A stretch of DNA of 64,000 nucleotides, taken from NCBI RefSeq assembly GCF_002135345.1, contig NZ_NEGI01000005.1, positions 248,001 to 312,000 on the forward strand, given 5' to 3'. Shown here piece after piece: positions 9,143 through 18,519 of this stretch. The position numbers were made by a program, and so were the translations under genes. This stretch comes from Acinetobacter sp. ANC 4648. Lineage in GTDB: Bacteria > Pseudomonadota > Gammaproteobacteria > Pseudomonadales > Moraxellaceae. Numbering within the stretch: the stretch's first letter is position 1; the number at the start of each line of letters is the position of its first letter. Under the pieces are notes generated by a model. The model did no database searches, was not told the origin of the DNA, and saw only the letters and a list, made by a program, of their open reading frames with translations.

Positions 9143-10035
9143 TTGATTGACCTGAGCTTAATTAAAGTTTTTATTATTATTTATGAAGCTAAGAATATTA
9201 GTCATGCTGCTGATCGCCTTAATTTAAGTCAACCCTCTGTAACTTATAATTTAAACCGCTTACGTAAATTTTTAAATGACCCTTTATTTATTCGAGATAA
9301 ATTTGGAGTTAAACCTACAAAACTCGCACAAAGCTTATATCCAACCTTTCGCCAGTCAATTTCCGATATTGAGGTTGCAATTGCCGCGGCTCAAAATTTT
9401 GATCCCAAAACATCAACTAAAACATTCCGCTTAGGATTATCAGATTTAGGGGAAATCTGCTTACTACCCTCTCTAATTCAATATTTGTCTAAAGAAGCTC
9501 CCCTTATTAAACTTGAAATAGAAGAAATTCAATCGAATCAAGTAGAAAATTGGTTAATAGAAGGCTTTTGGATGTGGCTGTATTTAATAGTCGCTCTACC
9601 CTGATGCCTAAAATAGAAGCAGAACATTTATTTGAAGAACAATATATGTGCATTGCACATAAACTACATCCTCGTATTCAACAACAACTCAGTTTAGAAA
9701 ATTATCTACAAGAAAAACATGCTGCAATCAAGTCATCTACAGGGCATATTGCAGTAGACCAAAAACTCAAAGAATTGGGACTAAACAGAAATATTATGCT
9801 TGAAGTGCCCCACTTTAGCGTTTTACAAGATGTTGTAACTCACTCTGAATTATTAGTCACACTTCCCTCACGTGCAGCACGCGTTTATGAAAAAAATAGT
9901 GATATCAATATTTTTGAGTTACCGCTTCAATTAAAACCATTTTGTGTTAGCGTACATTGGTATAATCATAGTGATGATTTAGAAGCACGTAAATGGTTTA
10001 TCAAAACTTTAAAACATATTTTTCAACTCTTATAA
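9143..10035 (+). pseudogene. LysR-family regulator with a frameshift
   Basis: The N-terminal part (153 codons from TTG 9143, with AGGAA just upstream) has the LysR helix-turn-helix: FIIIYEAKNISHAADRLN, then SQPSVTYNLNRLR. The co-inducer domain breaks at about 9563-9566. The reading continues in another frame as LDVAVFNSRSTLMPK to the stop at 10035. The junction is a run of four T (GGCTTTTGG); a fifth T restores Glu-Gly-Phe-Leu-Asp-Val-Ala, as expected for the family, giving a full-length protein of about 297 residues. It is therefore a recent frameshift, a phase-variable tract, or a sequencing error. The likely target is the upstream monooxygenase. Confidence 0.88.
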
Positions 10036-10419
10036 AAAACTGATATTTAATACAATTTACTTCTTAAATTTGCGCCCTTTTTTCTTTTAACTTCACCATC
10101 ATAAAATTTCTATAATGTTCAAAAACGTTCTATTCAATATTTTTATTTTGACTCTTTTACCTCAGAAGAAATATTTTGATACCATTTATAAATATTCTAA
10201 AAAAAATTTATTGGATAAAATTTAAGCACTTACTATTTAAAATAATATTTTATAAAATGACAAAAAATGGCACAAAAAAATAATAATTTTTCATGTAATT
10301 TTAATCACATTGTAATCTAAGCATGCTGATCAATTACACCATATCCATTGTGTTTATTACTAAAAGAGCTAAGTATATGAAGTAGTCGACTAGACTTCCT
10401 AACTATTGAGATTAGTATC
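10036..10419. other. 384-base gap before the Met/His/Lys repeat gene
   Basis: Extremely A+T-rich sequence with homopolymer A and T runs. It must carry the promoter of the gene at 10420, but I cannot assign hexamers. No gene is visible. Confidence 0.5.
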
Positions 10420-10704
10420 ATGAATAAACTGACTAAGACATTATTAGCTAGCGTAACAACCGCAATATTAGCAAGCTCAGCTATAGCGGCCACACCAACC
10501 ACTCAAACACAATCTAAAGAAATGATGGGAACTACGCATAAAGCGACAACGCAACATGAATCTGAAGCAATGATGAAAATGAAAAAAGCGCATCATGATG
10601 AAATGATGAAAATGAAAAAAGCACAACATGAGGAAATGATGAAAATGGAAAAAGCTCATCATGATGAAATGATGAAAATGATGAAAATGGAAAAAGCCAA
10701 ATAA
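10420..10704 (+). CDS. secreted Met/His/Lys-rich repeat protein
   Basis: The 94-residue product starts with a Sec signal peptide (Lys residues, a hydrophobic core of about 8-20, probable cleavage after Ala21-Ile-Ala23). The mature part ends in tandem 11-residue repeats: residues 51-61, 62-72 and 73-83 follow MMKM[KE]KA[HQ]H[DE]E, and 84-94 is a variant. The mature chain has 16 Met and 7 His with no Cys. Such composition suggests a periplasmic helical protein able to bind soft metals such as copper or silver, but this is inference; low-complexity periplasmic proteins of this kind are often uncharacterised. The in-register repeats show growth by duplication of 33-base units. Confidence 0.75.
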   Translation: MNKLTKTLLASVTTAILASSAIAATPTTQTQSKEMMGTTHKATTQHESEAMMKMKKAHHDEMMKMKKAQHEEMMKMEKAHHDEMMKMMKMEKAK

Positions 10705-10741
10705 GGTTTCATCCCGTCCAAACCGAATGAAAATGATGTAG

Positions 10742-10852
10742 GTTTTAAACTGTATTAGCCCTAAAACATGGCATTATTTTAAAGTTAAGTCTAAACCTTC
10801 AGATTTTGAAAAAAAGCTAAATGAATTACTTGAAAAGCAAGACTTAATATAA
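10742..10852 (+). pseudogene. possible C-terminal remnant of a lost gene
   Basis: A 36-codon stop-to-stop frame without a usable start ends in a protein-like charged helix (PSDFEKKLNELLEKQDLI) and is followed within 12 bases by a terminator hairpin. This looks like the tail of a decayed gene, but it is short and I recognise no family. Confidence 0.25.
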
Positions 10853-10863
10853 CCATTATATAT

Positions 10864-10885
10864 AGAGGCATTTAAGCCTCTTTTT
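10864..10885 (+). terminator. intrinsic terminator
   Basis: AGAGGC at 10864-10869 pairs with GCCTCT at 10876-10881, followed by a T tract. Confidence 0.75.
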
Positions 10886-10957
10886 GGATTTTCATTAGCT
10901 TTATGACACAAATTAATTACGTATCATATCTGCTCAACTAAAACTCTAAAGAATAAA

Positions 10958-10987
10958 AAAGGTGGAATAGGTTAAAATCCCACCTTT
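10958..10987. terminator. hairpin, possible bidirectional terminator
   Basis: AAAGGTGG pairs with CCACCTTT around a 14-base loop. It is placed where it could end transcription of the - strand glutamate dehydrogenase unit. Confidence 0.5.
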
Positions 10988-11137
10988 AAAATGCAAATAG
11001 CTCGAAAATAAAATAAATCGCTAAAATATTTTAATATGTAATAAAATGACTTATCCAATTTTTCACTACCTGATGCAAACTATAGAATAAGAATATTTTA
11101 CTGTTGCAACAGATAGCGTGAAAAAGCAAGTTTATAC

Positions 11138-12409
11138 TTAGCCGGGGAAAATCCCTCGCTCTTTACGTGCTCTTAAAATACGCTCACACGCTAAAATATA
11201 AGCAGCGGTTCTTAAACTACATACTTTTTCTTCTGCTGTTTGCCACACATCATGAATAGCTTTAATCATGAGTGCATCTAAGCGTTGATTGATTTCTTCT
11301 TCTGACCAGAAGAAGCTCGCCATATCTTGAACCCACTCAAAATAACTTACCGTGACACCACCAGCATTACAAATCACATCAGGTACAACTGTCACACCGC
11401 GTTGAGTCAAAATATCATCTGCTTGCGGATAGGTCGGGCCATTCGCCCCTTCTAAGACTAACTTAGCAGTTAGGTTCTGAGCGCGTTCGGCCGTAATTTG
11501 TCCTTCTAATGCCGCAGGAATAAAGATATCCATCTCTACAGTCCAAAACTCATCATTACTAATTGCTTTAGCATCTGTAAAGCCAGCAACACCCTGATGT
11601 TGTTCTAGATGTAACTTTAACGCATCAACATTCATACCCTCTGGATTATAAATTGTGCCAGTATGATCTTGAATAGCGACAATTTTTGCTTGGGCTTGAA
11701 CAAATAAATAGGCTGCTTCACTACCCACATTACCAAAGCCTTGTACAGCAACTTTGGCATCTTTTAGCGGTAATTGAATTTTTTGCGCCACTTGTTGGCC
11801 TGTAATAAATACTCCACGCCCAGTGGCTTTAATGCGGCCTAAAGAACCGCCCAAATGTACAGGTTTACCCGTTACAACGCCCGTTACCGTATGTCCTTGA
11901 CCAGATGAGTAAGTATCCATAATCCAGCCCATCACGTGTGGATTTGTACCGACATCTGGTGCTGGAATATCTTTTTGCGGACCAATAATATGACTAATTT
12001 CACTGGTATATCGACGTGTTAAACGTTCTAACTCACGTAATGATAGTGATCTAGGATCAACACGAATCCCACCTTTAGCACCACCAAAAGGTAAGTTTAA
12101 TGCAGCAGTTTTAATCGTCATCCATGCAGAGAGTGCCATGACTTCATTTAAATCAACATCGGGATGATAACGTATTCCGCCCTTTCCAGGCCCTCGTGAC
12201 AAACTATGTTGTACTCGATAACCTTCAAAATGACGAATAGAACCATCATCCATGACAATCGGTACATCGACAATCAAAGCACGCTTAGGACGTTTTAAAG
12301 TATCAATATATTCCTTTAAATGCTCTAAATAGGGTGCAACACGGTCAATTTGTGCTAAGTACGTTTGCCATGCACCATCATTGTCGTTGATATACGATAA
12401 GTTAGACAT
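11138..12409 (-). CDS. glutamate dehydrogenase, catabolic type
   Basis: The 423-residue Glu/Leu/Phe/Val dehydrogenase has the substrate domain [14 protein letters not shown], the catalytic-lysine region [14 protein letters not shown] and the Rossmann motif [14 protein letters not shown]. It interconverts glutamate and 2-oxoglutarate plus ammonia. It lies 41 bases after hutG, so it is probably the last gene of the hutU-hutI-hutG unit and sends histidine-derived glutamate into the TCA cycle. Length and loop sequence differ clearly from the 447-residue enzyme at 26840. The NAD preference is inferred from this catabolic setting and subgroup resemblance. Confidence 0.93.
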   Translation of the reverse strand: MSNLSYINDNDGAWQTYLAQIDRVAPYLEHLKEYIDTLKRPKRALIVDVPIVMDDGSIRHFEGYRVQHSLSRGPGKGGIRYHPDVDLNEVMALSAWMTIKTAALNLPFGGAKGGIRVDPRSLSLRELERLTRRYTSEISHIIGPQKDIPAPDVGTNPHVMGWIMDTYSSGQGHTVTGVVTGKPVHLGGSLGRIKATGRGVFITGQQVAQKIQLPLKDAKVAVQGFGNVGSEAAYLFVQAQAKIVAIQDHTGTIYNPEGMNVDALKLHLEQHQGVAGFTDAKAISNDEFWTVEMDIFIPAALEGQITAERAQNLTAKLVLEGANGPTYPQADDILTQRGVTVVPDVICNAGGVTVSYFEWVQDMASFFWSEEEINQRLDALMIKAIHDVWQTAEEKVCSLRTAAYILACERILRARKERGIFPG

Positions 12410-12450
12410 TATTCATCCTTGATCATTTATTATGTGTTTGTTTTTTAACC

Positions 12451-13374
12451 TTATAAATCAAATATATAGTTAAATATGATATAAGCAGCCAATTTCGCGG
12501 TTCTATTATCTACATCAAATTTTGGATTACACTCAGCTACATCAAATACTTTAATTTTTCCAGAGCTCTTAATCGATTGAAGAATCGGATCAAAGACTGT
12601 TAAATCAATGCCTTTAACTGCTGGTGCGCTTACACCAGGGGCAATGCTTGCGCTAAAAACATCCAAGTCGATGGTAATATATAAATAATCAACTTTTTCA
12701 ATAAAATGATTTATTTTTTCTAGCAAACTTTCGATGTGCAAAATGTGTACATCACGGTCGTAGATATATTCACAATTTAAACGATCAGCAGTTTCAAATA
12801 GAATCTTAGTATTGGCATGTTTTGCTACACCGATACATAAGTAATGAAATGGTTTAGCATTTTGCTCAGATAATTGTGCTGCTTGTAAAAATGGCGTACC
12901 TGATGATGCTTGTTCCGCTTCTCTTAAATCAAAATGCGCATCAAAATTAATAATCCCGATATTTTTTTCAGGTTCATGGGCTTGTAAATATTGAAATAAA
13001 CCACTGAAGCTACCAAAAGCCACTTCATGCCCACCACCCAAAACGATGGGCTGCTCACCTTGTCTTAACGACTGTGCAACACGTTCTGCCAATTGCGATT
13101 GGGCTTGTTCTAACAAACTATTTTCACAAATCACATCACCATGATCAGCAATGCTCATCGGTTGATGCACAGGTAAATTTGCAAGTTGTTTACGAATTGC
13201 ATTCGGAGCATCCGCCGCGCCAATACGCCCTTTATTTCGCTGTACACCTTCATCAGAACCAAATCCAATTAAGGCAAATTTTGCAGATTCTGATTGATTC
13301 ATAATTTGAAAAATGCGTTGATGGTTGACAGCTGTACCATCATTTCGTCCATTCCAATCAAATGTACTGGTCAT
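12451..13374 (-). CDS. hutG: formimidoylglutamase
   Basis: The 307-residue ureohydrolase (arginase/agmatinase fold) has all binuclear manganese motifs: GGGHE, the NFDAHFDLR segment and DLDVFS. HutG hydrolyses N-formimino-L-glutamate to glutamate and formamide, the last step of the hydrolytic histidine route. Its position between hutI and glutamate dehydrogenase supports this over arginase or agmatinase. The start gives an N-terminus of normal length. The gap to hutI is 50 bases, so co-transcription is likely. Confidence 0.93.
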   Translation of the reverse strand: MTSTFDWNGRNDGTAVNHQRIFQIMNQSESAKFALIGFGSDEGVQRNKGRIGAADAPNAIRKQLANLPVHQPMSIADHGDVICENSLLEQAQSQLAERVAQSLRQGEQPIVLGGGHEVAFGSFSGLFQYLQAHEPEKNIGIINFDAHFDLREAEQASSGTPFLQAAQLSEQNAKPFHYLCIGVAKHANTKILFETADRLNCEYIYDRDVHILHIESLLEKINHFIEKVDYLYITIDLDVFSASIAPGVSAPAVKGIDLTVFDPILQSIKSSGKIKVFDVAECNPKFDVDNRTAKLAAYIIFNYIFDL

Positions 13375-13424
13375 TTTAATTCTCTACTGAAAAACTTTTA
13401 TGCACTTTACTTAAACCTAAATAT

Positions 13425-14630
13425 TTAAACGCTGATCTCTTGACCTTGATAAATAATACGTTTAGATAAATCACCACCAAGCCAATAAGTTAGTTCAGAT
13501 GGATGCTCAATATCCCAAGCAATAAAATCAGCAACCTTACCTTGCTCTACGCTGCCATGTGAATCTTGTAAACCTAAGGCATGCGCTGCGTGGATCGTTA
13601 CCCCAGCTAAAGTTTCTTCCGGCGTTAGACGGAACAAAGTACTGCCCATATTTAACATTAAGCGTAAAGACAAAACTGGCGATGTACCTGGGTTTAAGTC
13701 TGTTGATAATGCAATCCGAACTTGATGTTGTTTCAAAGTATCAATCAGAGGAATTTTTGTTTCTCTTAAAAAATAAAATGCACCTGGCAATAACACCGCC
13801 ACTGTGTCTGATGCAGCCATCGCCTTGACATCATCTTCGGTGATGTATTCCAGATGGTCTGCTGACAATGCTTGATAACGCGCCGCTAAACTTGAACCCG
13901 CTAAAGAAGATAATTGTTCTGCATGTATCTTCACGGGCAGATTTAAACTTTGTGCTGTTTTAAATACACGCTCAACTTGCTCTGGTGAGAATGCTAAATA
14001 TTCACAAAACGCATCAACAGCATCAACCAAACCTTCTTGATGTAACTTCGGCAACATTTCAATACAGATATGCTCAATATAGGCATCACTTTGATCTTGA
14101 TATTCTGGCGGTAAAGCATGGGCAGCTAAACAAGTACTTTTAACCGTTATTGGTAAACATCGACCAATTTCACGAATCACGCGCAGCATTTTTCTTTCAT
14201 TGATATAGTCAAGACCATAACCCGACTTAATCTCAATGGTGGTCACACCATCTTTGAGTAAGCTTTTTACCCGTCTTAATGCACTCTTTAATAATTGTTC
14301 TTCTGTTGCTTCACGAGTCGCGCGTACTGTACTGGCAATACCACCACCTTGGGCAGCAATTTCAGCATAGCTGACACCTTGTAGTCTTTTTTCAAATTCA
14401 ACACTACGATTGCCACCGAAAACGCTATGCGTATGACAATCGATAAAACCTGGTGTTACCCAAGCTTGCTGTAAATCAATTATTTCATCATATTGATCTT
14501 CAACCAGATCCTGTTGAGATCCAATCCAATGAATCATATTTCCTAAAGTCACAATCGCTGCATTTTCAATCATGGAATATCGACCATTTTGCATGGTTGC
14601 GATATGACAATTGTGCCAAAGTTTTTTCAT
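13425..14630 (-). CDS. hutI: imidazolonepropionase
   Basis: The 401-residue amidohydrolase-fold enzyme opens the ring of 4-imidazolone-5-propionate to give N-formimino-L-glutamate. Visible features are the metal-binding [12 protein letters not shown] motif, the [14 protein letters not shown] loop typical of HutI, a second His region (KIHAEQLS), and the late [12 protein letters not shown] segment with the metal-ligand Asp. Length is normal. It is separated from hutU by 169 bases containing an inverted repeat, the place where hutH and hutT sit in many related clusters. Confidence 0.96.
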   Translation of the reverse strand: MKKLWHNCHIATMQNGRYSMIENAAIVTLGNMIHWIGSQQDLVEDQYDEIIDLQQAWVTPGFIDCHTHSVFGGNRSVEFEKRLQGVSYAEIAAQGGGIASTVRATREATEEQLLKSALRRVKSLLKDGVTTIEIKSGYGLDYINERKMLRVIREIGRCLPITVKSTCLAAHALPPEYQDQSDAYIEHICIEMLPKLHQEGLVDAVDAFCEYLAFSPEQVERVFKTAQSLNLPVKIHAEQLSSLAGSSLAARYQALSADHLEYITEDDVKAMAASDTVAVLLPGAFYFLRETKIPLIDTLKQHQVRIALSTDLNPGTSPVLSLRLMLNMGSTLFRLTPEETLAGVTIHAAHALGLQDSHGSVEQGKVADFIAWDIEHPSELTYWLGGDLSKRIIYQGQEISV

Positions 14631-14742
14631 AACATCCGCCTTAGGATTTTGACCTAACTATGCAAAGTGACTTACTTTTTATTTTTTCATGTTTGAGGAA
14701 ACAGCCCAAGTACTACTTGGAATTGTTTCATCACAATCTAAT

Positions 14743-14775
14743 CAGGTTGTTACCGAACGCATCGATAACAACCTG
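14743..14775 (-). terminator. inverted repeat between hutU and hutI
   Basis: CAGGTTGTTA at 14743-14752 and TAACAACCTG at 14766-14775 form a strong stem. No T tract follows on the - strand, so it may be an mRNA stabiliser or partial attenuator of hutU-to-hutI read-through rather than a full terminator. Confidence 0.5.
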
Positions 14776-14799
14776 TTGGATAACTCATTAATGACTAGA

Positions 14800-16473
14800 T
14801 TAACCCGTAATCATTGGCAAGTTTAAGCCTTGTTCTTTGGCACAGTTCACTGCAATGTCATAACCAGCATCAGCGTGACGCATCACACCTGTTGCAGGGT
14901 CATTAGTCAGTACGCGAGCAATACGTTCAGCGGCTTCATCTGTACCATCACAGACAATTACCACGCCTGAATGTTGAGAGAAGCCCATACCTACACCACC
15001 GCCATGATGCAATGATACCCAAGTCGCACCACCAGCTGTGTTCAACAATGCATTCAATAATGGCCAATCTGAAACTGCATCTGAACCATCTTGCATAGAC
15101 TCTGTTTCACGGTTTGGACTAGAAACTGAACCTGAATCTAAATGGTCACGACCAATCACGATTGGTGCAGATAATTCACCACTACGTACCATTTCATTAA
15201 ATGCTAAACCAAGTTTCGCACGCAAACCTAGACCCACCCAACAAATACGTGCTGGTAAACCTTGGAAGCTAATGCGTTCACGCGCCATATCTAACCAATG
15301 ATGTAAATGTGCATCATCAGCTATTAGCTCTTTTACTTTCGCATCGGTTTTATAGATGTCTTCAGGATCACCTGAAAGTGCAACCCAACGGAATGGCCCA
15401 ATACCACGACAGAATAATGGGCGGATATATGCTGGAACAAAGCCTGGGAAATCAAACGCATTTTCCACGCCTTCTTCTTTTGCCATTTGACGAATATTAT
15501 TACCATAGTCAAATGTTGCAATGCCTTGTGCTTGAAAATCGAGCATGGCTTGAACGTGTTGCGCCATTGATTGTTTTGCCGCTTTAGTTACTACCTGTGG
15601 TTCTGTTTTTGCACGTTCCTTATATTCTTCCCAAGTCCAACCAATCGGTAAATAACCGTTTAATGGATCATGTGCACTTGTTTGGTCAGTGACCATATCT
15701 GGACGAACCCCACGACGGACCAACTCAGGTAGAATTTCTGCAGCATTACCATGCAATGCAATTGAAACTGCTTTACCTTCAGCTGTGTATTTTGCAATTC
15801 GTGCTAAAGCATCATCTAAATCAGTTGCTTGCTCATCTACATAACGAGTACGTAAACGAAAATCAATACTGACTTGTTGACACTCAATATTTAAAGAACA
15901 TGCACCAGCTAAAGTTGCAGCAAGGGGTTGAGCACCACCCATACCACCTAAACCAGCAGTAAGCACCCAGCGACCAGTTAAGTCACCATTAAAATGCTGA
16001 CGACCAGCTTCAACAAATGTTTCGTAAGTCCCTTGAACAATACCCTGGCTACCAATGTAGATCCACGAGCCTGCAGTCATTTGGCCATACATTGCCAAAC
16101 CTTTCGCATCTAGCTCATTGAAATGTTCCCAATTTGCCCAATGCGGTACTAAATTCGAGTTCGCAATTAAAACACGTGGCGCATTGCTATGCGTTTTAAA
16201 TACACCGACTGGTTTACCCGATTGAACTAATAAGGTTTCATCATCTTCTAATTGTTTTAGTGTTCCAACAATTTTGTCATAGCATTCCCAGTTACGCGCA
16301 GCACGACCAATACCACCATATACCACTAATTCTTTTGGGTTTTCAGCAACATCAGGGTCAAGATTATTCATCAACATGCGTAAAGGTGCTTCAGTGAGCC
16401 AGCTCTTTGCATTTAGTTTTGTGCCTCTTGGTGCACGAATTTCTACATCTCGATAAAGTTCAGCATTAATCAT
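14800..16473 (-). CDS. hutU: urocanate hydratase
   Basis: The 557-residue urocanase converts urocanate to 4-imidazolone-5-propionate using a tightly bound NAD+ as an electrophile. Recognisable family segments are [22 protein letters not shown] at the start (a highly conserved urocanase opening), [12 protein letters not shown], the Rossmann [12 protein letters not shown] and [11 protein letters not shown] near the C-terminus. The length matches the family. It is the first gene of a unit followed by hutI, hutG and glutamate dehydrogenase. A HutC-like palindrome lies 66 bases upstream. Confidence 0.97.
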   Translation of the reverse strand: MINAELYRDVEIRAPRGTKLNAKSWLTEAPLRMLMNNLDPDVAENPKELVVYGGIGRAARNWECYDKIVGTLKQLEDDETLLVQSGKPVGVFKTHSNAPRVLIANSNLVPHWANWEHFNELDAKGLAMYGQMTAGSWIYIGSQGIVQGTYETFVEAGRQHFNGDLTGRWVLTAGLGGMGGAQPLAATLAGACSLNIECQQVSIDFRLRTRYVDEQATDLDDALARIAKYTAEGKAVSIALHGNAAEILPELVRRGVRPDMVTDQTSAHDPLNGYLPIGWTWEEYKERAKTEPQVVTKAAKQSMAQHVQAMLDFQAQGIATFDYGNNIRQMAKEEGVENAFDFPGFVPAYIRPLFCRGIGPFRWVALSGDPEDIYKTDAKVKELIADDAHLHHWLDMARERISFQGLPARICWVGLGLRAKLGLAFNEMVRSGELSAPIVIGRDHLDSGSVSSPNRETESMQDGSDAVSDWPLLNALLNTAGGATWVSLHHGGGVGMGFSQHSGVVIVCDGTDEAAERIARVLTNDPATGVMRHADAGYDIAVNCAKEQGLNLPMITG

Positions 16474-16538
16474 AAAAAGACTCCTTTCTTACAAACTGTT
16501 CCATAGTGATCGTGACTATGAAAATTAAAATGTATTAA

Positions 16539-16550
16539 CTTGTATATACA
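16539..16550. promoter_or_regulatory. candidate HutC operator upstream of hutU
   Basis: CTTGTATATACA carries the GTATATAC core at 16542-16549. It is the exact reverse complement of the element before hutH, and the core also recurs twice at hutC. Confidence 0.7.
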
Positions 16551-16624
16551 TATATATACTATATAAAAACTCACTTTAAAATCAATTTTTTAAATTATTT
16601 TATATAATTTTGATTTTTATAAAT

Positions 16625-16658
16625 AAAAAAAGGCATGTAATAAAAATTACACACCTTT
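16625..16658 (-). terminator. terminator after hutD
   Basis: Read on the - strand, AAAGGTGTGTAAT pairs with ATTACATGCCTTT (two G-U pairs, loop TTTT) and runs into a T tract. It ends the hutC-hutD transcript before hutU. Confidence 0.75.
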
Positions 16659-16678
16659 AAAGATATACAAATATGTAT

Positions 16679-17263
16679 TTATGCTGGAAATAATTCAATC
16701 AAACAAAAATCGAAAGAATCTTTTGAGTTGAAATTTAAACACGTTGCTTGAGCAGATACAGAGGTAATATTTAAAGTCTCATACGCTAATAATGATTGCG
16801 TTGTTATACCTATTTCAATATCGAGCTGCTTAGCGGCATTGAAGATCAGAATGTGTTTTGCATCACTGATCACTGATGACACCTGAGTACTATTAATCCA
16901 TTGTAATCGAGCAGCAATTTTTTGAGGATTATAAATCAGATTAAAGTCTCTAATTTCACCAGACAATAATTCTGCGCAGACCTCACTTTCCCCATGAAAT
17001 GCAAAAAATTGTTTTTGTTCTAAGCTCACTTTTCTAATTTGATCAATCTGTAAAGTCAGCCCCTGACCTTCAAGCACCCCAAGAATCCGTTGCTTATTTT
17101 TAAAATATGAAAACTGTCCTGCCGTTTTGACATCGGCAATCGATACGCGCCAATCAAAATCATCTAAGCCTACACCATGACTTCGAGCAACTTCTAAAGT
17201 GAAACCCAGACCATTTTTCCAAGGCATTTTTTTATAATGCTGTTGTGTAAGCACTTGGATCAT
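16679..17263 (-). CDS. hutD: HutD family protein
   Basis: The 194-residue cupin-like protein matches HutD in length and segments: QQHYKKMPWKNGLGFTLE near the start, DFDWRVSIADVKTAGQFS, and a late ARLQWI region. HutD is thought to act as a governor of hut expression, perhaps by binding urocanate or formiminoglutamate; it is not a pathway enzyme. It overlaps hutC by four bases (ATGA), so the two are translationally coupled, and a terminator follows directly. Confidence 0.88.
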   Translation of the reverse strand: MIQVLTQQHYKKMPWKNGLGFTLEVARSHGVGLDDFDWRVSIADVKTAGQFSYFKNKQRILGVLEGQGLTLQIDQIRKVSLEQKQFFAFHGESEVCAELLSGEIRDFNLIYNPQKIAARLQWINSTQVSSVISDAKHILIFNAAKQLDIEIGITTQSLLAYETLNITSVSAQATCLNFNSKDSFDFCLIELFPA

Positions 17264-18015
17264 AGCGTAAATTTTCCTTCCAAATGATAACGATGACCTG
17301 GATAAATAAGACGTGCGCTAGAAATCAAATTTTTATTTGACCATGTTCTACGACAAATAAGTAAACAAGGTTCAGCTTTATTAATTTTTAACCATTTCGA
17401 TTCTTGCGCTGAAACTAAAACGGCTTTAACAATATGTTCGCCTTCAGTTACTGGTGCATGCGCCATGAGGTAAGCATTCGGTGTAATCTGCGTGAAATCT
17501 TGTTTTAAATAATCAGGTACCAAAAATGAATTAACGAGTCGGTCTTCTATTTGGATTGGAATATCATTTTCAAAATGTACAATAATAGAATGGAATAAAG
17601 GTTGATATTCTTGGACTTGCATTTGCAAACTCTGTAACGAATCCGCTTGAATACTTTCTAAAACCAATACCTCTGCACGATGCTGATGGTTACGGGCTGT
17701 AATTTCATCTGCAATATTATGAATTTGAAATAATGCCGTTTGACCTTGGCTTTCTGCCACAAAAGAACCCACACCTTGTACACGCACTAACATCCCTTCA
17801 GCTGTTAATTCTCTCAGTGCTCTGTTGACTGTCATTCGGCTACAGCCAAGTTGTTTTACCAATTCACTTTCTGAAGGAATTTTTTGATTTGTTGTCCAAA
17901 CGCCTTTATTAATTTGGGATGAAATCAATTGCTTGACCCGCATATAAATTGGGATTGGACTATTTTCATCAATTGAAAGCTCTAAATCAGATTTAGGCTT
18001 CTTTATATTAGACAT
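17260..18015 (-). CDS. hutC: histidine utilization repressor (GntR family)
   Basis: The 251-residue GntR/HutC regulator has an N-terminal winged helix (PIYMRVKQLISSQI, then SESELVKQLGCSRMTVNRAL, about residues 20-75) and a C-terminal UTRA ligand domain. HutC represses hut genes and is released by urocanate. GTATATAC sites lie at its own start codon and about 58 bases further upstream, indicating autorepression. Its overlap with hutD and proximity to hutU make the assignment firm. Confidence 0.95.
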   Translation of the reverse strand: MSNIKKPKSDLELSIDENSPIPIYMRVKQLISSQINKGVWTTNQKIPSESELVKQLGCSRMTVNRALRELTAEGMLVRVQGVGSFVAESQGQTALFQIHNIADEITARNHQHRAEVLVLESIQADSLQSLQMQVQEYQPLFHSIIVHFENDIPIQIEDRLVNSFLVPDYLKQDFTQITPNAYLMAHAPVTEGEHIVKAVLVSAQESKWLKINKAEPCLLICRRTWSNKNLISSARLIYPGHRYHLEGKFTL

Positions 18016-18023
18016 GTATATAC
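18016..18023. promoter_or_regulatory. candidate HutC operator at the hutC start
   Basis: The GTATATAC palindrome directly abuts the start codon of hutC (18013-18015). Repressor binding here would block the gene's own transcription. Confidence 0.6.
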
Positions 18024-18073
18024 TCGTTTACAAGACACTTATTTTGATTAGTTTACGCTGTACACAATTAAAG

Positions 18074-18081
18074 GTATATAC
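18074..18081. promoter_or_regulatory. second candidate HutC operator upstream of hutC
   Basis: A second GTATATAC lies 58 bases from the first, in the hutC promoter region. The flanking TGTATATAC also appears in reverse orientation. Confidence 0.55.
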
Positions 18082-18519
18082 ATATAAACACAAGTACATT
18101 TAATACGTAATATTGGATATTGATATTTAATTTTGAATATAACCTGTGAAAAACAAAAGAAGATATATAAATCTGTATATTCTTTTATCGAGATACTTTT
18201 TATAAGATTTAAGTATCAAGATTGATTCAAAACTCGCAGATAAATTTCAATATTTTTAAACCATTGGATCAACCAAAAATTCAAAATCCTCATGTAAAGC
18301 AACTGTCTCAGCTACTTTGACCGAAAAGATAATTATCGTCAGAACTTTAAAAAATATGCTGTAACCGTTTAATTAAAAATAAGATCAAAATAGATCAGTT
18401 ATTCTGTTTTACTCCCCATTAAAATATAAATACTCATTAAACAAAATCCCTCCATAAACCCTCAAGTTGACAGGGAAGAAAATTATCTCATTACAAAAAT
18501 GAGGATTTAATCATTACTA
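18082..18519. other. 438-base gap upstream of hutC
   Basis: A+T-rich sequence downstream of the AdeT-like gene and upstream of hutC. I see no gene. Confidence 0.5.

Larger units (their letters stand above)
10705..11137. other. 433-base gap with two hairpins and a possible gene remnant
   Basis: The gap contains a start-less reading frame (10742-10852), a terminator at 10864-10885 and a hairpin at 10958-10987. Nothing else is recognisable. Confidence 0.5.

Noticed and set aside
10477..10662. His/Phe-rich frame opposite the Met/His repeat gene
   Set aside because: It is the antisense of the repeat unit and has no ribosome-binding site; the + strand frame has a signal peptide.
2376..16473. hutH and hutU as duplicate or broken copies
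   Set aside because: Each is full length with all active-site motifs, so they are single intact genes, not copies.
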